DNA of 21,189 nt, taken from contig CAZHMB010000010.1 in the NCBI GenBank assembly GCA_964533515.1, positions 1-21,189 on the forward strand, written 5' to 3'. Positions 7,530 through 14,722 of this stretch are shown here, piece by piece (the stretch's first letter is position 1; each line of letters opens with the position of its first letter). Both the position numbers and the translations under genes were made by a program. The notes beneath the pieces are model-generated. The model had not been told where the DNA came from. It saw only the letters and a list, made by a program, of their open reading frames with translations, and did not search any database. This stretch comes from CAZHMB01 sp964533515. GTDB taxonomy: Archaea; Nanobdellota; Nanobdellia; Pacearchaeales; GW2011-AR1.

Positions 7530-7604
7530 TCTACACCTCTTCCGCCCCAAATAAAATAGTTTTAAAATAAAAATTTTTTGAGGTTAATAAATCATAATTA
7601 ATTT

Positions 7605-8699
7605 TCACCCTGTTTTAAACCTTAGAATTGCCCCAACACCGTTGGTGATGCTTTGAAATTGATGTGCTTCTTCTGTTTCATCTGAAATGATTTCTACTTG
7701 TGCAGAAATATTTTCTGCTTTGGTTTTTATGTCTTCGAATATATCCTTATCAAGATTTCTTGACATAAGAACAATTTCTACTGCACCGTATTGAAGGGCT
7801 TTTTTTATTTCGGAGGGTTTGTACACGGCCATGTCTGGGGTTTTCCCTAAGATTTCAAAAAACTTGGTCAGAAGTTTTTTCTCTTTGATTATTTCTTGTT
7901 CAGCCAAAATATCCTGGGATCTTTCAACTAATTCTCCTAAACCACTTTCATCAGTATCTCCAAGATCAACACGGCCAATTACTTTTTCTTGCAATTGAGT
8001 TTGAAGATATTCGTTGTCTAGGAATTCATCTTTTGTCGGCATTGGCCCCCCTACTAGAATTCCTTTTAATCTTGGAAGTTCGAAAAATGCTTTCTTCATT
8101 TCTTCAGCTATTCTTTTGTAGAAATCTCTTGTGAGGCCTTCAGTTATTCTATGGAATCTTTGAGATGATTGCCCCCCGGCCCTAACTTTGCTAGGAATTC
8201 CTGAAGTCATTTTTTGTATAACCTCTATCTGTTTTCCATTTAACAGGCCGACTGTTGCTTCTTTTCTATCCATAACTAGAAGTGCGTAAAGTTCTTCCAC
8301 TTCAAGCATTTTCTCAAGAGGTTCAATAATGAATTCTTTATCACATCTATATGTTCTTGTTTGGAGGGGTTGCGGGGGTTCGATAGTCCAAATTTGCATG
8401 TCTGTTGAGCCCTCATCTTTTGAAACATTACCACAATAGACTGCCAAACCATTTTCAGGGGTCTTTTTGTATTCCTTCAACTGCCTAACAATTTTCTCAA
8501 GAGCTTCAATAACATTTTTTCTCGTCGCTGTTGATTTAATATTCTTAGCAGTAGATTTTTCAGCTTCTAGTTGTTTTTGAACAGAATTTACATCGTAACC
8601 TGCTGGGATTAAAGCAGTGATTAATTCTGTATGGTTTCCTCTGATTTCTTTTAGTATTTTTACAACGTCTTCAAGTTCGTTTTTTGTTAATGCTGTCAT
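7605..8699 (-). CDS. prf1: peptide chain release factor aRF1 (short form)
   Basis: The 364-aa class-1 release factor reads all three stop codons and triggers peptide release in the ribosomal A site. Domain 1 has NIKS (53-56) and the Y-x-C-x-x-x-F motif (Y117, C119, F123) for stop-codon recognition. Domain 2 has GGQ (175-177) in RAGGQSSQRFHR. Domain 3, which contacts the ABCE1/aEF1A-type partners, ends ETEEAHQFQSITNGVGAILRF. Archaeal relatives are usually just over 400 aa. The missing residues are in domain 3: the zinc-binding Cys-rich mini-domain expected between ALQYGAVEIVLMSRNL and EIISDETEE is replaced by a short helical linker with no cysteine. Its start is 46 bases after the valS stop on the same strand, suggesting co-transcription. 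Confidence 0.95.
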   Translation of the reverse strand: MTALTKNELEDVVKILKEIRGNHTELITALIPAGYDVNSVQKQLEAEKSTAKNIKSTATRKNVIEALEKIVRQLKEYKKTPENGLAVYCGNVSKDEGSTDMQIWTIEPPQPLQTRTYRCDKEFIIEPLEKMLEVEELYALLVMDRKEATVGLLNGKQIEVIQKMTSGIPSKVRAGGQSSQRFHRITEGLTRDFYKRIAEEMKKAFFELPRLKGILVGGPMPTKDEFLDNEYLQTQLQEKVIGRVDLGDTDESGLGELVERSQDILAEQEIIKEKKLLTKFFEILGKTPDMAVYKPSEIKKALQYGAVEIVLMSRNLDKDIFEDIKTKAENISAQVEIISDETEEAHQFQSITNGVGAILRFKTG

Positions 8700-8745
8700 T
8701 TTATATTTTGATTAAGCTATCTTGACTTTAAAAATTATGGGTTAG

Positions 8746-11109
8746 CTAGATGAATTCAATTTTGAATTTGCCTTGCTTGATTTCTTTTGCGTTTGTAACA
8801 TCTTGGAGGTCTTTTAGAGTTTCACCTAATTTTTTTACTGTTTGTGTATCAAGAGTTAAGATTATCTCAGAATTCATTGCTTTTTGGGCCTTTGTTTTTT
8901 CTTGTCTTATTTTTGATAACGTTTTCGTAAAAGAGTCAAAGTCTGCACTGCAAGGAATATCTCTATCAATTTTTATTTCTGTAGGCCAAGAGGAAATATG
9001 GATCGATTTTTCTTTTTCTTCTCTTACATTAAAATATTTTTGGTAGAGCTCTTCAGCTATGAAAGGCATAATTGGAGCGAGCATTTTTATTATTGCAAGA
9101 AGAGAAGTGTAGAGGGTGTACTCTGCGGATAATTTCATCTCAGCCGTTTCTGTATAAATTCTCTTTTTAACTATTTCTAGATAATTGTCTGCGAATTCTT
9201 TCCAAAAGAATTGTTCCACCTCGGATTTTACTTTGCTGTATTCATATTTTTCAAAATTTTCGGTAGTAGATTTAATTAATTTGTTGACTTTGTCTAGAAA
9301 GAGAATATCTATTGTGTCTAACCTTTTTGGTCTTGCTTGTCCGTTGTAATCTTCTAGATTCATAAAAACAAACTTTGATGCGTTGTGGAGTTTGTTTATG
9401 AATTTTTTCCCTGCGATTAAATCTTGCTCCTGATAATCTAAGTCGCTTCCTAATTTGGATCCTGCGGCCCAGAATCTTAATGCATCTGATCCGTAGTTAT
9501 CCATAACTTCTACAGGGTCGACAATGTTTCCTTTTGACTTTGACATCTTTTCTCCGCCTAAAGAAACAATTCCTGAGATAACGATATCGTTCCAAGGTAA
9601 TTTTTTCTCATGCAACCATGATTTAACGATTGTGTAAAATGCCCAAGTTCGGATTATGTCGTGGGCGTTTGGTCTTAAAGACATTGGTAAGTTTACTTTT
9701 GATTTTGCTTGGGGCAGATTGTATGCAATCTGGGGTGTTAGCGAAGATGTTGCCCATGTATCTAAAACTCTGTCTTCAGGAATTGCTTTGGATTTACATT
9801 TTGGACATTTCTTTTCTGTTTGTAAGGGGTCTACTGGAAGTTCTTTTTCTTCCGGAAGAATTATTTCATTACATTTTGGACATTTCCATATTGGGATAGG
9901 GACTCCGAAATGTCTGTTTCTCGAAATGTTCCAGTCCCATTCTAATCCGTTAACCCAGTTTTCGTATCTCTTTCTCATGAATTCCGGATACCATTTTATT
10001 TTTCTTCCAAGTTCGATCCATTTTTTCTTTTTGTCAATTATTTTTATGAACCATTGTTCTGTTGGGATGAATTCTATCTCGCACCCACATTTGTCGTGGC
10101 AATTTACAACATGGGTAATTTGTTTTTGTTTTGTGATTAAATCTTTATTTTTGAGATCTTCAATAATCTTTTTTCTTGCTTCTTTTACTTTTAGTCCCGA
10201 ATAGTCTTTTGCAATTTTATTTAGGTTTCCATTTTTATCTAAAACAATTCTTGGTTGAAGTTTGTGTTTGTTAATTGCGTCAACATCAAATTTATCTCCG
10301 TAAGAGCAGATCATTAAAACACCTGTTCCTTTATCTATTTCTGCAGAAGAATCTTCTAAAATTGGAACCTCCTGTTCGAATAAAGGAACTCTTGCTTTTT
10401 TTCCAACGAAAGATTTGTATCTTTTGTCTTTTGGATTTACGAAAACAGCGACGCAGGCTGGTAAAAGTTCTGGACGAGTTGTTGCTATTAGCAAGTCTTT
10501 TCCATCGCATTTGAATTTTAATGTTGAAAAATTGCTTGATAGTTCTTTGTCTTCTAGTTCAGCTTGTGCAATTGAGGTCTGACATTCGGGGCACCAGATT
10601 GTAGGGAAATTCTTTTCGTAAATATCTTTTTGTTTTAAGAGGTCGATGAAAGATTGTTGGGAGATTTTTTGAGAATGGTCATCGATTGTTGAGTAATACA
10701 TGCCATACTCAGATGAGATTCCTAAGTCGATGAAATCCTTGATGCAAGTTGGGGTAACTTCTTTCAAGGTTTTTTGACAGAGCTTTATGAATTCTGTTCT
10801 TTTCATCTCTCGGCTTTTTACTTTGTTTGTTTTTTCTATAAATCTTTCAGTTGGCAGCCCGTTGTCGTCTGTTCCGAATGGATAAAAAATATTTAGGCCT
10901 TGCATTCTTTTGAATCTGATTATGAAGTCTTGTTGGGCGTATGAACAAGCATGTCCAATATGCATTCTTCCTGAAACATTTGGAGGGGGAGTGTCAATCG
11001 AGTATATTTGTTTCTTTGAGTTTGGATCAAATTTGTAGATCTTTTCTTTGTCCCAAAACTTTTTCCATTTTCCTTCTATTTCTTTAAAGTCGAGCTTGTT
11101 TTTTACCAT
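8746..11109 (-). CDS. valS: valyl-tRNA synthetase
   Basis: The 787-aa class Ia synthetase charges tRNA-Val. The ATP site is HIGH (50-53, in PPPNVSGRMHIGHA) and KMSKS (521-525, in GGEKMSKSKGNIVDP). The middle holds the CP1 editing domain (ATTRPELLPACVAVFVNP and following), which removes mischarged threonine, and several zinc-knuckle cysteine pairs (CPEC, CHDKCGC, CPKC, CPKC). The C-terminal part is the helical anticodon-binding domain (from about 610). There is no long C-terminal coiled-coil arm of the bacterial kind, as expected for archaea. A TATA-like AAATTTAAAAA lies about 25-30 bases upstream of the start on the minus strand, so the message should have almost no leader. It lies head to head with the Sec61 beta gene across repeat copy B. 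Confidence 0.97.
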   Translation of the reverse strand: MVKNKLDFKEIEGKWKKFWDKEKIYKFDPNSKKQIYSIDTPPPNVSGRMHIGHACSYAQQDFIIRFKRMQGLNIFYPFGTDDNGLPTERFIEKTNKVKSREMKRTEFIKLCQKTLKEVTPTCIKDFIDLGISSEYGMYYSTIDDHSQKISQQSFIDLLKQKDIYEKNFPTIWCPECQTSIAQAELEDKELSSNFSTLKFKCDGKDLLIATTRPELLPACVAVFVNPKDKRYKSFVGKKARVPLFEQEVPILEDSSAEIDKGTGVLMICSYGDKFDVDAINKHKLQPRIVLDKNGNLNKIAKDYSGLKVKEARKKIIEDLKNKDLITKQKQITHVVNCHDKCGCEIEFIPTEQWFIKIIDKKKKWIELGRKIKWYPEFMRKRYENWVNGLEWDWNISRNRHFGVPIPIWKCPKCNEIILPEEKELPVDPLQTEKKCPKCKSKAIPEDRVLDTWATSSLTPQIAYNLPQAKSKVNLPMSLRPNAHDIIRTWAFYTIVKSWLHEKKLPWNDIVISGIVSLGGEKMSKSKGNIVDPVEVMDNYGSDALRFWAAGSKLGSDLDYQEQDLIAGKKFINKLHNASKFVFMNLEDYNGQARPKRLDTIDILFLDKVNKLIKSTTENFEKYEYSKVKSEVEQFFWKEFADNYLEIVKKRIYTETAEMKLSAEYTLYTSLLAIIKMLAPIMPFIAEELYQKYFNVREEKEKSIHISSWPTEIKIDRDIPCSADFDSFTKTLSKIRQEKTKAQKAMNSEIILTLDTQTVKKLGETLKDLQDVTNAKEIKQGKFKIEFI

Positions 11110-11162
11110 GTTTTATTGAGATGAAAGTCATTTTTAAATTTTGCTGAATTGGGATTTCATAC

Positions 11163-11208
11163 CTCCCACTACAAGTTCCAACAGAGTTGGAAAATCCGCC
11201 CTTTTTTC
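11163..11208 (+). repeat. dispersed hairpin repeat, copy B
   Basis: This reads CTCCCACTACAAG, then a perfect 7-bp stem (TTCCAAC 11176-11182 with GTTGGAA 11186-11192, loop AGA), then AATCCGCCCTTTTTTC. Compared with copy A the stem differs at two positions on each arm (T-A to C-G and G-C to A-T), so pairing is kept. It lies between the divergent promoters of valS and the Sec61 beta gene. Confidence 0.75.
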
Positions 11209-11270
11209 ATTTGAATTGCCAAATGGGAGTAAAATCCAAAACTTTCCTTGAAAATTTATTCTGTCAAAAC

Positions 11271-11279
11271 CTTTTTATA
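11271..11279 (+). promoter_or_regulatory. TATA box for the Sec61 beta-NAC operon
   Basis: A TTTTTATAC stretch centred about 26 bases ahead of the ATG at 11301 predicts a leaderless message. This supports 11301 and argues against the longer in-frame start at 11187, which would lie upstream of the promoter and inside the repeat element. Confidence 0.6.
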
Positions 11280-11300
11280 CCCTCAGTATTTAAATTTTGT

Positions 11301-11456
11301 ATGGCAGATAGTCAAGTTAATATGCCCTCTGGTTTTGGTGGGTTGCAAAGATATAATGAAGAATATGAAAGTATTTTTATGTTGAAGCCGGTGCACGTGA
11401 TTGTGTTCGTGGTTTTGATAGTGGCTTTTAGAGTTCTGTTGGGGGTTATTTTTTAA
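11301..11456 (+). CDS. preprotein translocase subunit Sec61 beta
   Basis: The 51-aa product reads MADSQVNMPSGFGGLQRYNE at the start, then one TM helix (roughly 33-50, HVIVFVVLIVAFRVLLGVIF). The Met/Pro/Gly-rich N-terminus with GGLxRY followed by a single C-terminal TM is the archaeal Sec61 beta (SecBeta/SecG-equivalent) pattern. It is the small tail-anchored subunit of the SecYE channel in the cell membrane. The start at 11301 follows a TATA box by about 26 bases. Its TAA overlaps the ATG of the NAC gene by one base, so a translocon subunit and a ribosome-bound nascent-chain factor are made from one message. Confidence 0.9.
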   Translation: MADSQVNMPSGFGGLQRYNEEYESIFMLKPVHVIVFVVLIVAFRVLLGVIF

Positions 11457-11797
11457 TGCTACCAGGAATGGGCGGAATGAGCCCTAAGAAAATGCAAGCG
11501 ATGATGAAACAGCTTGGCATGGCTCAGGAAGAGATTGATGCTGAAAGAGTTGTTATCGAGAAGTCGGATGGGAGTAAAATAATTATTTCTGAACCGAATG
11601 TTTCTAAGATTAAGATGCAGGGCCAAGAGAATTTTCAAATTACTGGATTAGTTTCAGAAGAAGCTGGTGAAGTTGGGATTTCTGAAGAAGATATTCAAAC
11701 TATCATTGATAAGACCGGGGCAACAGAAGAAGCAGCTAGAGAAAAGTTGGAAGAAGTTGGAGATTTGGCCGAGGCGATTTTGGCTTTGAGTGAGTGA
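11456..11797 (+). CDS. nac: nascent polypeptide-associated complex protein (archaeal NAC)
   Basis: The 113-aa product matches archaeal NAC in size and order: the start LPGMGGMSPKKMQAMMKQLGM, the NAC beta-barrel dimer domain (about 28-70, including RVVIEKSDGSKIIISEPNVSKIKMQG and FQITG), and a C-terminal UBA domain (72-113, ISEEDIQTIIDKTGATEEAAREKLEEVGDLAEAILAL). The homodimer binds near the ribosome exit tunnel and shields nascent chains. Starting on the last base of the Sec61 beta stop codon, it is probably translated by a terminating or reinitiating ribosome. Confidence 0.96.
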   Translation: MLPGMGGMSPKKMQAMMKQLGMAQEEIDAERVVIEKSDGSKIIISEPNVSKIKMQGQENFQITGLVSEEAGEVGISEEDIQTIIDKTGATEEAAREKLEEVGDLAEAILALSE

Positions 11798-11804
11798 GTT
11801 AAAG

Positions 11805-12044
11805 TTATTCAAAGATAAGCGATTTTTCTAAGCAACTAGGATTTTCTTCGATATGTTTTCTTACAGATGCTCTATGTTTGAATCTTCTTTTGTTAAAAAA
11901 ATAAGCTTTACACTTTGGACAATAGTTAATTGGTGCTCGAATGTGAGATTCTCTCTCTATTTTTACAATTACACCCCCGACATTTTCCAGATACTCCCCA
12001 CATTTTTTGTGTTGAGGAACATCCCCCCGATATGCTTGTGTCAT
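11805..12044 (-). CDS. small zinc-finger protein, unknown function
   Basis: I do not recognise the 79-aa product. It has CPKC (C42, C45) followed by a basic helix-like stretch (NKRRFKHRASVRKH) with H57 and H64, then C71; C15 is a further candidate. C-x2-C-x11-H-x6-H-x6-C is close to, but not, a classical C2H2 finger, whose two His are 3-5 residues apart. About a quarter of residues 46-65 are Arg or Lys, which would suit nucleic-acid binding. A TATA-like ATTATTAAAAA (minus strand, about 12062-12075) precedes the start by about 25 bases. The gene converges on nac with a 7-base gap. It is real judging by its Cys/His pattern and promoter; the role is open. Confidence 0.75.
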   Translation of the reverse strand: MTQAYRGDVPQHKKCGEYLENVGGVIVKIERESHIRAPINYCPKCKAYFFNKRRFKHRASVRKHIEENPSCLEKSLIFE

Positions 12045-12177
12045 ATTGGTTTTCTAATTTGAATGTTTTTAATAATTGTTGTGGTGTATTTCACCTATAT
12101 CCTCGAGTATACATAATTATTTTAAATGCATTTTCCTCTATTTTTTATGGAAAAGTTTATCATTAGTTTGAAATTGA

Positions 12178-12223
12178 GATTCCCACTAGATTTCTCCTTC
12201 GTCGAAAAACCCACCCTTTTTCC
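12178..12223 (+). repeat. dispersed hairpin repeat, copy C (stem degraded)
   Basis: This has the same start (GATTCCCACTA) and end (GAAAAACCCACCCTTTTTCC) as copy A, but the inner stem is reduced to TTTC (12191-12194) and GAAA (12204-12207). Homology to copy A seems to resume at TTCTACAC (about 12246) and CATCCGCCCCAAA (about 12296-12308), with about 60 extra bases. It lies between the divergent promoters of the zinc-finger gene and the gene at 12358. The whole 12045-12357 gap holds only this element and the two promoter regions. Confidence 0.65.
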
Positions 12224-12357
12224 AACTCCTGGCCTCGCTCATTGCTTCTACACAAGCAAATTTAATTTCTTATTCGCGAAATCACTCGCCCGCACATCCG
12301 CCCCAAAAATTTGTCGATTTCAAGATATTTGTAAATCTCTGAGAGGTTTTTATTAAC

Positions 12358-12825
12358 ATGGAAAAATTCCTTGAAAGTTTGTTGGAAGCCGAGAAACTTA
12401 TAAGTTTCGCAGGCCATATTGTTTATGTTACCCTTCCGGTTGTGCAAGAGGACAAGCTTTTGTTGAAAGTTCTTTCGGAGTTGAAGAAGGGGCTTGTGAA
12501 ATGTTTGAATTCTTTGTTGCAATATGAGTATATTTTTAAGAGAATTAGGTTGTCGAACGATCCGAAGATAAATTTTGAGATTTTTAGAGATAAATGTTCT
12601 GCTCGTTATCAGATTACTCCGCATGAAGTTGGAAAAGTCAAGGAAATTTTGGAACTTGCTAGGAGTTCAGACGAAAGTGCAATGCAGTTTCCTCGGGGGA
12701 ATAAGATTGTTATATTGTCTGCAGATATGAAACCGACGCAGATTAATTTGGAATTGATTAAAGAATTCCTTAAAGTTGCTGAAAGTGTTTTGAAAAAGAC
12801 GAAAATGCACATGAAAAGCGACTAG
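12358..12825 (+). CDS. conserved-looking protein of unknown function, paralogue of the product at 13015
   Basis: The 155-aa product has no family I can name. It is mostly helical at the N-terminus (SFAGHIVYVTLP, then a long helix ending CLNSLLQYEYIFKRI) and ends with a beta-strand plus helix (NKIVILSAD...INLELIKEFLKVAESVLKKTK). By eye it aligns with the product at 13015: AGHIVYVTL against ADHLLYVSL, SLLQYE against RLLDKA, and INLELIKEFLKVAESVL against INIDLEKLKEYSDQLEKFI. A GAGAGG stretch 10-15 bases upstream supports the ATG at 12358. It has no TM or signal peptide, so it is cytoplasmic. It lies in the same direction as minD two genes downstream. Confidence 0.8.
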   Translation: MEKFLESLLEAEKLISFAGHIVYVTLPVVQEDKLLLKVLSELKKGLVKCLNSLLQYEYIFKRIRLSNDPKINFEIFRDKCSARYQITPHEVGKVKEILELARSSDESAMQFPRGNKIVILSADMKPTQINLELIKEFLKVAESVLKKTKMHMKSD

Positions 12826-12851
12826 TGTACAATATGTTGATTATACAAAAA

Positions 12852-12859
12852 ATATAAAA
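12852..12859 (+). promoter_or_regulatory. TATA box ahead of a long leader (for the gene at 13015)
   Basis: ATATAAAA lies about 160 bases ahead of the next gene, predicting transcription from about 12880 and a leader near 135 bases, long for this window. The leader holds a GAGGAGA motif (12940-12946) with no start codon after it, a 16-codon frame at 12963 and a palindrome at 12994-13009. Confidence 0.35.
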
Positions 12860-12993
12860 AGCCCAAATACATTGTCTTACATACTGCCGAGAGTGTTGGT
12901 TGACAGATTATTAAATATGAATAAAGTATTAGGTACAGAGAGGAGAAAATAACTTTTTTAAAATGGAAAAATTAAAAATTTTACACATTTTCC

Positions 12994-13009
12994 AAAAAGG
13001 GGCCTTTTT
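12994..13009. repeat. palindrome AAAAAGGGGCCTTTTT just ahead of a start codon
   Basis: This 16-base inverted repeat ends five bases before the ATG at 13015. A second inverted repeat, TGGAAAA (12964-12970) with TTTTCCA (12988-12994), lies just upstream. As RNA hairpins they could cover the start region; as DNA they could be a protein-binding site. Confidence 0.45.
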
Positions 13010-13014
13010 ATAAA

Positions 13015-13458
13015 ATGGAAGATATTATACAAGAAAAAATAAGTGCAGACCATTTGTTGTATGTCAGTTTGAAGTACACGAAGACGTGCGATGTGATTCT
13101 TAATCTTACTTTGAGGTGGAGGATGATGATTGAAGTTGCTATAGATCGGCTTTTAGATAAAGCTAAGAAAAAGAAAAAGATTAAAGTTGTGCCTTCTAAT
13201 AATGTTCAGAAGATTGAATCTGCTAGGAAATTATTCAGGAAAGACAAGAATTTTCAAGAGGTTATTGGGATGTACGAGTTTTTTAGAAAGATAGAAGGTT
13301 TGAGGGCGGAGAGGATTGGCGAGTTTAGGAAAAATGTGTGCTTGAGGGTAATGTATCGAGGGGAAGAGATAAATATAGACTTGGAAAAACTGAAAGAGTA
13401 CTCGGACCAGTTAGAAAAGTTTATAAGTACTACAAAACAATTTCTTTTGAGTAAATGA
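13015..13458 (+). CDS. protein of unknown function, paralogue of the product at 12358
   Basis: The 147-aa product resembles the 12358 product in length, order of predicted helices and several spaced residues (A-x-H-[IL]-[LV]-Y-V-[ST]-L near the N-terminus; [IL]-N-[IL]-[DE]-L-x-[KI]-[IL]-K-E-[YF] near the C-terminus). The middle is basic (KKKKKIK at about 53-59; FRKIEGLRAERIGEFRKN). It is cytoplasmic, with no catalytic motif. It ends 31 bases before minD and is probably co-transcribed with it, so a MinD-related role is the best guess but only from position. The ATG at 13015 lacks a ribosome binding site. Confidence 0.8.
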   Translation: MEDIIQEKISADHLLYVSLKYTKTCDVILNLTLRWRMMIEVAIDRLLDKAKKKKKIKVVPSNNVQKIESARKLFRKDKNFQEVIGMYEFFRKIEGLRAERIGEFRKNVCLRVMYRGEEINIDLEKLKEYSDQLEKFISTTKQFLLSK

Positions 13459-13489
13459 TTCCATTCTGGGAGAGATTATTCAAACTAAG

Positions 13490-14263
13490 ATGACTAAAGT
13501 AATTGTGATAACTTCAGGAAAAGGGGGCGTTGGAAAGACAACAACCGCTATTAATTTAGGTGCTGCCATGACTCATTTTGGAAAGGACGTTATTGTTATT
13601 GATGGGAATTTGACAACTCCGAATGTTGGGTTGCATCTTGGAAGTCCCGAGGCTCCTGTTAATTTGAATCACGTTTTGACAAAGCAAGCGGATCTTTACG
13701 AGGCTATCTATGAACATGAATCTGGTCTGAAAATTATTCCTGCTTCGCTTTCTATAAAAGATTTGAAAGATCTGAAATTAGAGAATCTCAAGAATTTGAA
13801 AAAAGATTTGGAAGATCTTTCTGATTTTGTTATTATTGATAGTTCTGCAGGTTTGGGAACAGAGGCCTTGTCTGCTATTGATTTAGCGGATGAACTTGTT
13901 GTTATTACAAATCCTGAAATGCCTGCGATAACTGATGCTTTGAAAGCGATGAAGGTTGCAGAGCAGAAAAAGAAATTGGTTAAGGGTGTTATAATGACTC
14001 GTGTTAGGAATAATAAAAGCGAGATGCAGCCCGAGGAAGTTAAGGACATGCTTGAGACTGATATTTTGGGTATGGTTCCTGAGGACATTTCTATTCAAGA
14101 AGCTTTGAAAATGAAAAACCCCGTGGTTATCACTCATCCTAAATCTAAAGCCGCAAGAGCTTATAAGGAAATTGCGGCACAACTTGTTGGCGAGGAATAC
14201 GATTCAAGTGTTGATACAGAAAGTATATGGGAAAAGATTGGGAATATGTTTAAAGTTAAGTGA
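13490..14263 (+). CDS. minD: MinD/ParA-type P-loop ATPase
   Basis: The 257-aa product has the deviant Walker A of the MinD/ParA group, KGGVGKTT (11-18; signature Lys K11, P-loop Lys K16), the switch-I region VIDGNLTTPNVGLHLG with D38, and Walker B FVIIDSSAGLG with D117. The C-terminus SIWEKIGNMFKVK can form a short amphipathic helix like the MinD membrane-targeting sequence, which favours MinD over soluble ParA. Archaeal MinD homologues position membrane or surface structures; there is no MinE or MinC gene here. The two upstream paralogous genes and a small TM gene downstream are candidate partners by position only. Length is typical. Confidence 0.9.
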   Translation: MTKVIVITSGKGGVGKTTTAINLGAAMTHFGKDVIVIDGNLTTPNVGLHLGSPEAPVNLNHVLTKQADLYEAIYEHESGLKIIPASLSIKDLKDLKLENLKNLKKDLEDLSDFVIIDSSAGLGTEALSAIDLADELVVITNPEMPAITDALKAMKVAEQKKKLVKGVIMTRVRNNKSEMQPEEVKDMLETDILGMVPEDISIQEALKMKNPVVITHPKSKAARAYKEIAAQLVGEEYDSSVDTESIWEKIGNMFKVK

Positions 14264-14297
14264 AGAAAGTGAATTTATATCTTGTATCACAATTATC

Positions 14298-14305
14298 TTT
14301 AAAAA
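14298..14305 (+). promoter_or_regulatory. TATA box for the small membrane protein at 14327
   Basis: CTTTAAAAA is centred about 26 bases ahead of ATG 14327, so a leaderless message is predicted. It supports 14327 over the overlapping out-of-frame reading at 14260. Confidence 0.5.
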
Positions 14306-14326
14306 GTAAAGAATTCTATTTTATCT

Positions 14327-14644
14327 ATGAGAAGAAATTATTTGTCAGCATTGAAAGCTGTTGGTTATGCTGTGTGTGCTTTGGAGCTTGCAACCCTCGG
14401 GTTTTTAGGAGGTTCCCCGTTTGTGTATCGAATGATAGATAGAGAAAATCAGAGACAAGCAGCTGCTGCGCTTGTGAGGGCTGGGGATTCTAGAGAACTT
14501 AGAGAAATTAGGGAAGCGTATCAAGAGGAATTAAGAGAACTTAATGAATCTTTTAGGAAAGATTTGGAGTTTTCCCAAAAGATTGAGCCTTTAGAAATGG
14601 TTCCCTTGAGGTTGATTAAGTCGGTTAGGCTTCGCGGGAATTGA
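14327..14644 (+). CDS. small membrane protein with a coiled-coil tail
   Basis: The 105-aa product has a basic N-terminus (MRRN), one hydrophobic segment (about 10-34) and then a charged helix rich in Glu, Arg and Leu (REIREAYQEELRELNESFRKD) that should form a coiled coil on the cytoplasmic or outer side; orientation is unclear, but the basic N-terminus favours the tail outside or a cleaved anchor. No family recognised. It follows minD by 63 bases but has its own TATA box. Confidence 0.65.
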   Translation: MRRNYLSALKAVGYAVCALELATLGFLGGSPFVYRMIDRENQRQAAAALVRAGDSRELREIREAYQEELRELNESFRKDLEFSQKIEPLEMVPLRLIKSVRLRGN

Positions 14645-14654
14645 AGACCAAAAT

Positions 14655-14664
14655 CTTTAAAAAC
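14655..14664 (+). promoter_or_regulatory. TATA box for the FKBP gene
   Basis: CTTTAAAAAC predicts transcription from about 14686, leaving a leader of 35-45 bases that contains an 11-codon reading frame (14704-14739) overlapping the FKBP start. Confidence 0.45.
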
Positions 14665-14722
14665 ACTCATTTTCTCTCTTTTCTGTTAAGGATAGGTTAA
14701 ACGATGTTTGTCTTATTCTGGT

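Noticed and set aside
9630..10514. Rightward frames inside valS
   Set aside because: They are antisense shadows of a fully conserved valyl-tRNA synthetase.
11187..11300. Longer N-terminus for Sec61 beta
   Set aside because: It would start inside repeat copy B and upstream of the TATA box at 11271; the family start is the short MADSQ form.
14260..14442. 60-aa frame overlapping the end of minD
   Set aside because: It has no family features and overlaps the better-supported protein at 14327 in another frame.
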